NCBI GenBank assembly: GCA_036873135.1
Contig: JAPTYO010000010.1
Span: 9,958,634-10,022,633, forward strand
Length of the DNA: 64,000 nucleotides
Reading direction: 5' to 3'
Source of the DNA: Clarkia xantiana subsp. parviflora
Taxonomy: Eukaryota > Streptophyta > Magnoliopsida > Myrtales > Onagraceae
A program made the position numbers and the translations under genes. Position 1 is the first letter of the stretch; every line of letters begins with the position of its first letter. The notes under the pieces are model-generated. The model saw nothing but the letters and a program-made list of their open reading frames with translations. It did not search any database and was not told the origin of the DNA. This document shows positions 12,910 through 24,324 of this stretch, piece after piece.

Positions 12910-14383
12910 ATGGGAAACTGTCAAGCAATTGATACAGCAACATTAGTGATCCAACACCCTTGTGGAAAATCAGAGAAGCTCTTCTGGTCTGTCTCTGCCA
13001 ACGAGATCATGAAGATCAACCCTGGTCACTACGTCGCTCTCCTTATCTCCACCACCTCTGTCTCCCCTCCTTCTTCCGCCGCCGCTGCCGGAACTACCGC
13101 CGCCGCCAACTCTGTCCGCGTCACCCGCATAAAACTTCTCCGGCCGACGGATACGCTTGCTCTTGGCCAAGTTTACAGACTCATCACTGCTAAAGGTTGG
13201 ATTTTTAAGAATTTTTTAATGACTGGCCAAAAAATAAAAAAAAGAATTTTTTTTAACGGAATAGATTAATTAACGATGAACTGAACTCTGAAGTGACGTT
13301 TGTATGGATTTTGCAGAGGTTATGAAGGTGTTGTCAGCTAAGAAATACGCCAAAATGAAGAAAGTTCAAGTGGAAGAGAAGTTAATGAGTTCTTCTGGGT
13401 TGGAACTACCACCACCAAGAAGATCTGAAAATAATCATACCAACAAAACACACACCCAGGTAATTAAATTCATTCATTAATTTCCTCGATTATATGTTGT
13501 TGAAATAGACACTACACCGTGAGTCTGGAGTACACACCGGTTGATACATCTGTAATCGAGTAGTATACACGTAAGTGGACCACCTCATCCTATCACCAAT
13601 TGGTTTTAGGATGGAACTCTACTTGCATATATAATTGCTCTCTGTTGGCCCGTTGGGTGTTGCTCGACCCAATGGGTTCTAACATATACAATAATAATTT
13701 TCTGCAGTAAAAATAATCTCATCTTCATTAATTGTTTACTGTAAGTAACAACTCTCCATTAACCATGTTATATATTATAGCAAATTCATTCATCAACTAT
13801 AATTCTCGGAGCTCAAATTTCACTTAACTGAAAAATAATGTATTCTGAATCTGAACTAAACACTAAGTGAAAATCGAAAACAAAAAAACTATCCATTCCT
13901 AGCCTAATTCCTAAATTAAGTTGGAAAAAAATGGAATTTATTGATTAACAACTCCTTGCAAAAAAAAAAACCATCTTAAAACTAAAAAAAAAACAAAATT
14001 TTTTTTTCTGGGTTTAGTTAAACAACGTTTAATTGAGTTAATTATTGTTGAAATAAAAAAAATCAAGAAAATCTATTTTAGTTCAGTTCCCTACATACAG
14101 CTAAGATATACAGGAGCAGCTCAGCTCAGCTGTGATAGGTTGTGGATCTTGGTTTGCACATCCATATTGAATCTACGTGGTCCATAGAGATTAATAATAA
14201 TAATAATAATGATAATAATCAGTAATCTTGCTGTCATTAAATTAATAATAATTGAATAATTATTTTCTGCAGGTGGCAAAACCTGAGAAACACAGTCGCA
14301 ACAGTCATAAGACAACCTCTTCGACACCCAGGCCACGAACTTGGCAGCCCTCTCTCAACAGCATCTCTGAAGCTGCAACCTAG
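12910..14383 (+). CDS. PADRE-domain (DUF4228) protein
   Basis: Three exons: 12910-13195, 13317-13459 and 14273-14383. All introns are GT-AG and the frame is maintained, giving 179 residues. The N-terminus MGNCQAID is a classic start of this family and a possible N-myristoylation site (Gly2). Exon 1 has the conserved core: TLVIQHPCGKSEKLFWSVSA, then a hydrophobic YVALLI stretch, an Ala/Ser-rich insert, and VTRIKLLRPTDTLALGQVYRL. Exon 2 continues EVMKVLSAKKYAKMKK. The tail is basic and Ser-rich (exon 3 ends SLNSISEAAT). Plant PADRE proteins are about 150-190 residues, and many are induced by pathogens or abiotic stress; their molecular role is poorly defined. The length, start and gene structure fit the family well. 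The second intron (813 bp) carries a short TAA/AAT microsatellite near 14191. Confidence 0.9.
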
Positions 14384-14488
14384 AACATCCATTCATTTAT
14401 GTTTTTTATATAATAATCTTTGAGGCTGCAAGATCAATAATTTCATATCGTGTCCCGATGTGAATTTGAACTTGAAAACTACGTGTCT

Positions 14489-14607
14489 AGATCTGCACAA
14501 AGGGATTGGCTTAAGTTAATTTGTCCCGATAAGTATGTGTTAGTTTCTGACTTAAGCTTCAGAGAGATCATCAAGAGCAACCCCGGTATATCCCTTTGTG
14601 CAGATCT
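14489..14607. repeat. Small inverted repeat downstream of the PADRE gene
   Basis: Perfect 17-bp arms: AGATCTGCACAAAGGGA at 14489-14505 and its complement at 14591-14607, with an 85-bp loop. It lies about 100 bp after the stop codon, probably in or near the 3' UTR. It could be a MITE relic or an RNA hairpin. The mature sequence does not match any conserved plant miRNA I know. Confidence 0.6.
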
Positions 14608-15210
14608 ATATGCGCGGTGGTTAATTTGCATCCAGGACACCAGAATCCAACAAGTTCGGTAAATGCAAGATTCGATCGGTCTTTGGAGTTGGAAGAGAGC
14701 TAGCAAGTTAGAAGAGAATCAAGAAGGTTGATTATTAGAGAGTAATTAAGTAGAAGAAGTCTACTTAATTATAAGGTGCTTGGTTACTTGATTATTGTAT
14801 AGGAACCAAAAACTAGCTAGTTAGCTCCACTTTGTTAACATGGGTTGCTCTTTAATGAAAAATTAGGAATTGTAGCTACTATTTCCATACATATGGTACA
14901 ATAATAATGGTGGGTTATATTCGATAAATCAATCCAATCAAATGTTTTATGATCGTGTATCGAAAATTCATCATCAGAAATGTAGCACTCGTAACACGCT
15001 GTATGTTTGGCTCATACTTTTTTTTGTAATTTTTCAAGTCATCACTATCTAGGAATTCAATTTCTTGATGATGGGTTTGCCAAGAGGGGGACCAATTGGC
15101 ATCCAAAGCTGAGGAATACATCTTCTGAAAAGGCTGGCTTACCATTCCTTTCTTACACTTCCTATTTGGATTTAACACAACCTTTCAAATCTTTTTCTAG
15201 AGAAATTCTT

Positions 15211-15375
15211 CCCTAACTCGGTCATACGCTGTCATCTAGCTGGTGGAACATCAACCAATCAAATAAAGACAAGTGGAAAATTTCTAATAAAAATGTACAC
15301 TCATTGACAAATGTCTTTGTGTTGATTGGTCGATATCCCACCAGCTGGATGACAGCTGGTAGGACCGAGGTAGGG
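15211..15375. mobile_element. 165-bp MITE-like inverted repeat
   Basis: The left end CCCTAACTCGGTCATAC pairs with the right end GGACCGAGGTAGGG. The inner arm CTGTCATCTAGCTGGTGG pairs with CCACCAGCTGGATGACAG. I could not define a clean target duplication, so the superfamily is not assigned. Confidence 0.7.
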
Positions 15376-15681
15376 ATTAATTTCTCATTTATCCATTCTT
15401 CATATATATCCATACATAACTTCTTCTTTTTTTCGCGGGTGGTCTTAGGGCTCATCGGGAGGGCAGCACTCATAGCATGCTCGCTCCACACCTTGACTAA
15501 TATTTATGGCCAACATTTTACCCATAGCAGTCTGTAAAAGTTAAAGTGCTGGCTATAAATATTTTTTCATTCTCATGGTTACTAGCGGGATTGAACATCT
15601 GACATCTAGTTAAAGGATGAGGCGCTAAACCTCACACCATATTACATGTTTATCCATACATAACCTTAGGAATCTTGTGTA

Positions 15682-15862
15682 GGGGCTGGCTAAAATGCAG
15701 TTGAATTTATTTCAACTCGATTTCTCAACTGTTAGATCAAAAGAGAGAATCAAACAGAATTTATGAGAGATAAAAAGTGTTTCTTACACGTATCACGAGG
15801 TACATAGTCTAATGGTTGAGAAATCGATTTAAAATAAACTCGACTTTATTTTAGCCAAACTT
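15682..15862. mobile_element. MITE, second copy of the 10412 family
   Basis: It starts GGGGCTGGCTAAAATGCAG and ends ATTTTAGCCAAAC. The internal sequence (TTTATTTCAACTCGATTTCTCA, then a reversed AGAAATCGATTTAAAATAAA arm) matches the element at 10412-10581 in opposite orientation. No clean target duplication remains. Confidence 0.75.
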
Positions 15863-16069
15863 TTTTTAAAAAACATTCATTTTTTAATAAAGTAAGTTTT
15901 TTCGGTTTCATTCTAAAATTCACACTTTATAGCATTAGTCAGATTTATATAAAAGTTACGTTGAGGAAAAGGCTATCGTGTTAAGAGATGGAAGGAAGAT
16001 TGTTGTGATATAATTGGATATGATGAAGCATGCACCGTAGAGTAAAATAAGTTGCCACTTTCGATCAAC

Positions 16070-16649
16070 TAAGATAAAGGAAAAATCACCCAAATAACTA
16101 GTATTTGAAACTCAAACACAAAAACAAGGGAAAATTTCGGCCAAAACTCAAAATAACCAATGGAGCATCTCCCAGATGAGCCATTTAGGGCGCATCTGGG
16201 AGATGAGCCATTTTCCCCGGACCTGTTAACGGTCTTCCTTCGACCGTTAACGAAAATGGAGCAACTGCGGGATGAGCCGGAAATGGCGCATCTGCCAGAT
16301 GCGCCATTTGACTCAACGGTCAAAAATTTGACCGTTGAGTCAAATGGCGCGTCTGAGAGCGCCATTTGGCTCAACGGTCAAAAATTTGACCGTTGAGTCA
16401 AATGGCGCATCTGGCAGATGCGCCATTTGACTCAACGGTCAAATTTTTGACCGTTGAGCCAAAATTGGGTTAACGGTCAAAAATTTGACCGTTAACCCTT
16501 GGGGAAAATGGCTCATCTCCCAGATGCGCCCTAAATGGCTCATTTGGGAGATGCTCCATTGGTTATTTTGAGTTTTGGCCGAAATTTTCCCTTGTTTTTG
16601 TGTTTGAGTTTCAAATACTAGTTATTTGGGTGATTTTTCCTAAGATAAA
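16070..16649. mobile_element. Mutator-like foldback, 562 bp
   Basis: The element spans 16079-16640. Ends are GGAAAAATCACCCAAATAAC and its near-exact complement, with arms of over 100 bp. A perfect 9-bp duplication TAAGATAAA lies at 16070-16078 and 16641-16649. The interior is a series of shorter palindromes. AACGGTCAAAAATTTGACCG occurs repeatedly (about 16315, 16373, 16433 and 16470), separated by ATGGCGCATCTG-type segments. No coding capacity was seen. Confidence 0.92.
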
Positions 16650-17011
16650 AGTGTAATCCAATCCACCACTGGTTTTTGGTTTCTCCAATTACTCTACCTT
16701 TGCCAAAATGCCCACTAATTGAAATTCCCACATCTAATCTAAAGCAATAATAATTAATTAATATCATAAATAGAGGCCAGCTAATTTAATAAAGCTATTC
16801 TTCGGCAAAAATAATAATTTAATAAAGCTATTTATTTTAGTACGCTTTTCATGATAATATTTTGTCGTGGATAGTTTCTGGAGGTTATCAACAAATCAGT
16901 ATCTGTAACATGATTTGTCCACACTGCACTACATTTACCGAGTCGCTTAGTAAGGAATAAAATGATAATTATGAATATTCCTTCATTTTTTTTTTTTTTT
17001 GTTTAAACTGA
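16650..17011. other. Intergenic, no gene seen
   Basis: AT-rich sequence with a T run at about 16987-17000 next to the following hAT element. Confidence 0.5.
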
Positions 17012-17176
17012 GTTTTAACTAGGGATGGCAACGGGGCGGGTCGGGGTGGGTTTCCGCAGCCCCGGACCCGCCCCGCCGGTCGACCTGGCTGTTGCCGGCC
17101 AAATGCACCTTCCGGGTCGGGTCGGCTCAAAGATCTCGCGAGTCGGCCCGCGGGCCCCAACCCGACCCGCAATGTG

Positions 17177-17216
<40 letters not shown>

Positions 17217-18202
17217 CACTTCTCAATATTAAATACAATTTTTTTGTCAAAATATTACATTATATATAAATTTAAAACATAAATCTAACACCAATCAAAT
17301 ATAAACAATAAACACATCAAATTAATTACAAAATACAAATTCAAATCCAAAAACCAAATTCAAATTAACAAATCCTAATAATCTAAATATACATCTATTT
17401 GTAATTTGGTCCATGTTATTTATATAGGTACTTAGGGGTGGCAATTCGTGCTATCGTGCATGTCAGTGATGGTGTCGTGTTAAACTTATTGAACACGAAT
17501 ACGCACGATAAGCTTATCGTGCCACATTTTACAAACACGAACACGGCACAGATGTTTTCGTGCGTGTTCGTGTTGTGCTATCGTGTTGTGAAGGATATTC
17601 AGTTGTATATCCATATACGAGATCTTTGAGCAAAAATAAAAATAATGAACTTCATATATAAAAAAACCATGAATTAATATGTTACCATTCATAAGTTATT
17701 AATATAGAGTTTACAAACACTAAATATTAAACCACTAATTGGATGTAATAGATAAGTTTTGCTCAAAAAATACTTAACATTTAGTCTTATTAGCACAACT
17801 TTATCGTGCTATCGTGCGTGTCGTGTTATGATACCCAAACACGAACACGGCACGAAAGTTATATCGTGTTAATCGTGTTCGTGCTATCGTGTTATCGTTC
17901 TATTATATGCTAGCACGAACACGGTTTTTTTCGTGCGTGTACGTGTCGTGCTATCGTGTCGTGTCACAAATTGCCAGCCCTATAGGTACTATATTAACCA
18001 TATTTTTTAGTAAATGTTAGATCAAATTAATATATATATATTTTTTAAAATATTATATATATATGCATTTCGGGGCGGGTCTACGTGGCCCCGGGTCTCT
18101 AGACCCGGACCAGCCCGACCCGACCCGGACCCGTGACCCGCGGGTCGGTGGGTCAAAACCGGGTCGGAGCCCCGCTGACCCGTTGTCATCCCTAGTTTTA
18201 AC
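17012..18202. mobile_element. hAT element (outer), split by a second hAT
   Basis: The element spans 17020-18194. Ends are TAGGGATGGCAACGGGGCGG and the complement ending GTTGTCATCCCTA. A perfect 8-bp duplication GTTTTAAC lies at 17012-17019 and 18195-18202. Subterminal sequence is GC-rich with GGGTCGGGT repeats on the left and their complement on the right. A T run of about 38 lies at 17179-17216. There is no transposase. A second element sits at 17433-17982. Confidence 0.92.
17425..17990. mobile_element. hAT element nested in a hAT
   Basis: The element spans 17433-17982 (550 bp). Ends are TAGGGGTGGCAATTCGTG and CACAAATTGCCAGCCCTA. A perfect 8-bp duplication TAGGTACT lies at 17425-17432 and 17983-17990. 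Many ATCGTGTTCGTG-type subterminal repeats occur on both sides. It has no coding region. It is younger than the surrounding hAT. Confidence 0.93.
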
Positions 18203-18284
18203 CCCAAATTTTTAATTAAATACCGCAGCAGTAAACCACTACATTATCATTTTTTTATTCTGATCTTATAGTTTTATCTACACC

Positions 18285-18660
18285 TTAGAGCATCCACAAT
18301 GTTATTACGTAAATATTACGTAAACGTGGACCCTACATGTTTATTTAAGTAAAGCAAAAAAAACTGTCTACAGTGGTTTTACATAGCATTTCTTAAAGAT
18401 GGGACTCACAAGTAAATTTATGTTTTTACGTAATGCATTCCTTAAATATAAAGAATGCACTATGTATTACGTAACCATTTTTTAATTATAAATTAATTCA
18501 TTTTATAATTAATGCTAATATTTTATTGGTGGTTATTGAAAAATTTAATAATTTAAAATATATTTAAAGAATATGTTTAATTAATACGATTACATAATAA
18601 ATAATTTTTACGTGCGTCTTAATTTTACGTATTAGTTAACATACATGTTGGATGCTCTTA
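18285..18660. mobile_element. Tourist-like (PIF/Harbinger) MITE, copy A
   Basis: The element spans 18288-18657. The left end GAGCATCCACAATG matches the complement of the right end CATGTTGGATGCTC. A TTA target duplication lies at 18285-18287 and 18658-18660. The interior has TTTACGTAATACGTAA-like palindromic segments. Related copies are at 32163-32566 and 51778-51895. Confidence 0.88.
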
Positions 18661-19892
18661 TAAGTTATAATAGCAGTACAGTATAAATTCCCTTAAAATA
18701 AGCAAGCCCTCAAAGCTTAGATAACTTTCTCAAAGATTTACCGTTGTTGCCACTTGTATAATTGTAATGGCTAATCTATATCACGCCATGTCTCAAATGA
18801 TTTAAGAAGAAGTATATTAAATATAACAGATATAACGGGCGCCTCCTATATGAGCAAAAATTATAATTGGTTTCTTTATTTTTCATATTTCAAAATGAGA
18901 TCTAGTACCCTACTACTTTAACCCAGTGTAATTAGTTTTTCTATTGTTAGATTTTTCCGCCAAGGTAAATAATTAATCGTAAACTTTAGTGATCTTGTTT
19001 CTCCAATTTCATTTGTAACCGTAGTATATACATGATTAATTTAGCATTGTAATTGAAAATAATAATTAATATCATAAATTGACATATTCAAATATATCAC
19101 TTTATGATATTAATTAATACTGATAATTCTCTCTAAACTTAAAATGGACTACTCTCTATCACCAGCTTAAACGCGTATGTATTATACAATTAATTATAAA
19201 TATTATTATGCTAAAAAATATATTTTAAAATTCATATAATTAATTATAGATAATCAATACGTGTGTAATTCACGAGTAAAGGTAAATTAATAAATGATTG
19301 TTTCTTTGCTAAAAAAAAAGGTAAGGGAAATGTTTTTGTATTTGAAATATAAATATATATAGGGAATGTAAAATAGGGAATTGAGTTATTGCATTTGAAA
19401 TATGTATCCAAGGAAAAAGGATGAGTGATGATTGAGAATATCTAAGCAGGCTAATGGAAGCAAGCTAGACAAATTGTTAAAAAGGAAGGGGCACAGACTA
19501 CAAGAGTGCAAGCAGGAGGCATGATATGGTTTTTTATGCCATGCACATGATATAAAGATGATGGCTGCTATGAACATCATTAGTTACTACTCTCAGATGA
19601 AATGAAATGATGATGCCCTTGCTAGCTTATAGCTTGCTTAGAAGCATTTCCTTTGACCACTCCATGGTCTCTCTTTCTCCTTTGTGTCATGCTATGCCTA
19701 TGCATGCCACTAAAAGTAATATTAGCTGCTGGCTAGGGTTTCTGCAATCATCTCCCTATCTTTTTCACTTAATAAAGAAACTCATGAATATTATATATCA
19801 TATGAAAAAATAGAAAATGGAAAAAGAAAAGGCAAAGCAAAGCAAATAAATTATATTATATGGTGTAGCGCTTCAGTGTTATTACGTCAATT
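18661..19892. other. Intergenic, no gene seen
   Basis: AT-rich sequence with short open frames only. At 19385-19800 base composition is less skewed, but I find no coding or known miRNA signature. Confidence 0.45.
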
Positions 19893-20705
19893 TATAAAAT
19901 AATGAGAATTGTATATTATCTTGTTTAGGGTTTAATATAAGTACCTATAAATATATAGATGAATGACTAATCGAATAACAATATAATAAAAAAAAATGAT
20001 AATATATTAAAAATATATCTATTCATAATATAACTCAATCAAAACATAATAAAATATTAATTTCTAATATATTTTATTCCCTACTACGTTCACGTAAAAT
20101 AGACGTTCTGAATAGAATGTCGATCTTGATACGAAGAATTTCATTAAATGTCTGAATAGTCCAGTCATCATTGACTGAAAACCGGAGATGTCCGGTCAGC
20201 AACGGCGGAAGCCCGGAGATGTCCAGTTGGCAACGGCGAAAGTCCGGAGATGTTCAGTCGGCACGACGGTAGCCCAGAGATGTCCAATCGGCACGGTGGT
20301 AGCCGGAGATGTCCAATCGGCACTACGGTAGCCCGGAGAGGTACATTCGGCAGTGGCGAAAGCCTAGAGAGTTCCAGTCAGCAACGACGAATGCCCGAAA
20401 AAGTCCAATCGATAACATCGGAGAAGAATGGAGGCGAACATGACGATTGTAGGGTAAATGTGTGGTGGACGGCGGCTTGTAAGTTATACTCATTGGAGTC
20501 AGAAAGACTCTGATACCATATAGAAGAATGAAAATTGTATGTTGTCTTGTTTAAGGTTGAGTACAAGTACTTATATATATAGATACAAAACTAAATTTAA
20601 TAATAATATAATAAGGAAATAGATAATGATAAGAATCTAAGATATTAGAAATATATATATATTCCTAATACTTCGGAACATAATAAAATACATCTCTGTT
20701 ACCAT
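19893..20705 (-). mobile_element. Small LTR (TRIM-like) retroelement
   Basis: Two diverged direct repeats serve as LTRs: about 19893-20085 and about 20519-20705. Both carry the pattern TTGTATATTATCTTGTTTAG...ATAATAAAATA. Immediately left of the right repeat, the minus strand reads TGGTATCAGAGTC (20506-20518), a primer binding site complementary to initiator Met tRNA as in Copia and TRIM elements. The internal part (about 430 bp) has no gag or pol; it holds a 30-31 bp tandem repeat. A solo copy of this LTR lies at 63116-63304. Outer boundaries are approximate. Confidence 0.75.
20183..20420. repeat. 30-31 bp tandem repeat inside the TRIM-like element
   Basis: About eight imperfect copies of a unit like CGGAGATGTCCAATCGGCA plus a variable ACGGTAGCC-type tail. 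The phase is kept but the sequence is diverged. The frame can be read as protein, but conservation looks nucleotide-level and there is no family match. Confidence 0.85.
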
Positions 20706-21386
20706 TAATTATATATTTTGGATTCAAACTCTGTTGAAGCTCTATGAATGGAAATATATTCATAATTAATCTCTTATTCCTTATGAGTTGCCCAACAAAT
20801 GTACGAATAAATATACTACATGTATTTTGCTCTTCTAATGGTCCCTTAAGACACCCTAAAGAAAGAAAAAAGAATAAAAGCAAAGCAAAGCAGAATAATT
20901 GCTTGTTTTATTGTAAATAAATTCATTTCAAGGCAACAGTGGGTCATGATTTGGTGATCCTCCTCCCTCAGCATCCATTTTGCCTTTCCAGTGCATTTTT
21001 TTAATTAATATAATATAAATGGTGGCTCCTTAATAGGCCAAGATTACACAGCTCAACCCACTACTACATACAAACTTCTTCCACAATATGATTCAGTGTT
21101 GTCGGATTGCCTAACATCAGACATGTTTAAGCACATATTAATCCGTACTCCATATTGTTTGGTCGAGATGTCAGCCCACACATTCATTTAATGAAAAGTA
21201 ACATATATCCTCAAACAACTTTTAATTACACAATGTATTAATGTTAAATGATGATTCAAACCTTGTGATTAGTTGGTCTAGCATATTTTGACAAGTCAAA
21301 ATTTAATGCAAATCACTAACCGCTCGATTTTAACATAACAATGATACGAGGGACTGAAAAATGACGAGTCACATCTCTATCGTGTT

Positions 21387-21427
<41 letters not shown>

Positions 21428-21901
21428 GCAGAAGTTCGACTCAAACCTGTTGAATTTGATTGAATCCAGATGAATGCACCTGGGCTCGATTGTGCCCGAA
21501 AAAGACCCATGTCTTGAGATGTTCCATCTGACCTAGACAACTTGAGTGAGTCACGTCGAACACAACATTATGTTGTTTGGGTTCAATTGAACCCGACATA
21601 TATATTGTTGTTGGGTTCAATCGAATCCATACAACATGCATATTAATTAGGTTCCATTAGTTAAACCATGATAACACAATATTAGGTTTGATTGAAGCCA
21701 TCAACATTCATTGCCTCCAATTGAACCACCACCCTACATTAATCCAACCCAAACAACATGCATCTACCCACTAGACAACCATATGAGACAGCATGCATGC
21801 ATATGGTGGGTTTAGTCAAACTAAGACAATCATGCATTTTAGTTTTATTCGATCGAGCTTAGCAAGTTTGAATTGAACTTGTGAAGAAAAACTGAACTTG
21901 A

Positions 21902-21970
<69 letters not shown>

Positions 21971-22002
21971 GGTGAAATATTTTAAAAAATGGAGAAAAGG
22001 GG
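20706..22002. other. Intergenic with two (AT)n microsatellites
   Basis: (AT)n tracts lie at 21391-21424 and 21904-21967. Between them, variants of the motif GGGTTCAATTGAACCC recur. No gene was seen. Confidence 0.55.
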
Positions 22003-22862
22003 TGTTAATTGTAAATAAAGTTACAAGATTAGTTAAGTCTATCATTAGCTAGTAAGTATTATGTTGTCGATTTCTATGACATTGGCCTTAGATATTAATA
22101 TATAGTCTTGCCGACCTGAGGAATGACTTGCACGTCGAGTTTAGCTTAGTTTTAGAAGTTCAATATGTATTCGTTTGTATAGATACTAGCTTTACATATC
22201 AATTGAGTAAGAATCCAATTCCCAGTTTATAATTTATTCTCTGTTTTTACGATGTTCTTCATTTTCTTCTTGCACAAGTTACGAAAACAACAATTGTAAC
22301 ATATATAGCTTTATTCTTTCAACTGAAATCCATCACCATCAACTTACAACCCCCAAACACTTCAAAGTTGAATGAGGACAAGAATTGTCATTTCTCAGAA
22401 TCCAGCGTTTTATGGAAGCGCTAAGCATTTCAAGATGAAGTGTTACTTCCTTAGAAAATCCAAGTGAAACAACTTTACTACAACACTGAATAACAAGTTG
22501 CAGATGTTCTTACCAAATCTTTTCTAGTTGCTCGATTTGTTTTTCTTAGGAAAAGACTAGGTGTTTGTAGTAACTTGACTCATGATGAGCGTTAATTGTA
22601 AATCAAGTTACTAAATTAGTTAAGTTAGTCTCTCTTTAGCTAATAAATATTATGTTACCGATTTCTTAGTGATCAACTTTTATCTTATTTTATGTATAGC
22701 CTTGCCGAATTTAGCTTAATTTTAGAAGTTCATTATATGTATTCACTTCTATAAATATAGAGCTACATGCCAATTGAATAAGAATCAAATTTTCATTTTT
22801 ATTTTTATTTTATGTTTTTCATTGTTTTTCGTATTTTTCTTATATAAATTACAAAAACAACA
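22003..22862 (+). mobile_element. Ty1/Copia remnant with internal deletion
   Basis: Two related LTR-like repeats lie in direct orientation: 22003-22292 (TGTTAATTGTAAATAAAG... to AAAACAACA) and 22590-22862 (CGTTAATTGTAAATCAAG... to AAAACAACA). Just before the second, plus-strand codons read LADVLTKSF, then FVFLRKRLGV, ending at TAA (22592). This is the C-terminus of Copia pol (RNase H tail). A decayed upstream part resembling the NP...KHF...YFLR motif lies at about 22395-22450. Most of gag-pol and the primer site are lost. The repeats are clearly diverged, so this is an old insertion. Confidence 0.8.
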
Positions 22863-24324
22863 ATAAGTATAGAATTTGATCATATATGTTATTATTATTT
22901 AGAAAAGTATTCAATTAATTTTATAAATTTAAATGTATTTAATACAATTAATTAAATAATTAAAAGAAGCACTAATCGTTTTGCTATTTTGTTCTCTGAA
23001 GTGGGTGGTTAAGTGGTGACACACGGACAGTGCATCTACTGTCTCATTTGAGAATCCCTATCTGTAAATATTTGTCTCCATTCAGAGCAATCATTGAATT
23101 GAAGAAGATGACAATCAAATTAAGGCAGAATTTAAATCGCGATAATTACCTTTTAACTAACTCAACAAGATATATATACATTTCTGAGGCTGTGGTTATT
23201 CACATTGTGGTCCAATCTCTTGGATTTAATACACTGGTTGATTGATTGATAGCTCTCTGGAATGTTACATTGATCCACACATTATATTCTTAGCTACTCA
23301 ATCGTTTGCAATAAAGCTACCAAATTAAAGGGCGATCCTACTCACTGATAGCAACCTTCCTTATATATATATCGTGTGGAAATCACTTCTGAAATAGACA
23401 CATAGAATAATTTATTTAGTCACATCATAATTAACACCAATAAGTAAGGAAATTATATATGGAGAACTGATACACAGTCGTCCGAATATTAAACGCGTCA
23501 CTTAATTAAGTGTTATAAAAAATTGAGTTGACACATGATTGGATAGTTTTATTTTTATATTTTAAGAAATAATATAAAAATTCAGATGATTTTGTTATGG
23601 TCGTAACCATAATTATGAGATTTAGGTATATGAGACTTGTCTAACGTTGATTGATGGTATATGTAAATTGTAATTGGTGTGGGGTTTATAACGTATGTAC
23701 AACTCCTACCTTATGGACTAGCTAGTCTTCTTCATATATGTTGAATTTTTCTATTTAATAATGATTAGTTTACTAAGTGCTGCCCCACGCGTTGTGCGTG
23801 TTTACGTTTTCCTGTAGTAAAACAATAGTTAATATTTAATCTATATAGGTACGACGTACGAGATCGAATCCAAACGACGATCCGAAAATATAATACCACA
23901 TTAGCGCAATAAGAACATCACCTTCAGCATCTTCAACGTTGGAAATTAACATTGCCGTAGGTAAATGTATTTAAGCCCTAGAGTGTTGATACATTTCACC
24001 CCTAACTTCTTAATGCTACTTAACACATAATTACTATAACAATCATTCATAAAACCACTTATATTAATACCATACCTCATTGTAGGAAGTATAGAACTCC
24101 CCCAAGGTCCAAAACAATGACATCTAAAGAGGTTCAACAGCTCAGTAATAAATGATGACCAGTAATTTAGTTAGTTCCACCTCCCCTTATTATCATAGTT
24201 AGTTAAGGAAGATGACATGAACCCGAAAGTAAACACAACAGCAACACTATTTTTTACCAAGCAGTTTTTCATTCCTATCTGTCTATTTATTATTGTAGAA
24301 CAAAACACACCTCGTCCGGTTTAG
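22863..24324. other. Intergenic, no gene seen
   Basis: AT-rich. A small hairpin-prone segment with GCGTTGTGCGTG lies near 23790. No supportable gene was seen. Confidence 0.5.

Noticed and set aside
19440..19720. Possible microRNA precursor
   Set aside because: I compared it by eye with conserved plant miRNAs I know and found no mature sequence. The pairing is short and irregular.
20250..20513. 87-codon frame in the TRIM-like element
   Set aside because: It follows the 30-31 bp tandem repeat. Its phase is not a stable multiple of three, and it does not resemble gag.
23760..23830. GCGTTGTGCGTG hairpin-like segment resembling a Helitron end
   Set aside because: The hairpin is imperfect, the terminal CTRR is not in place (CTTAG), and no 5' end was found.
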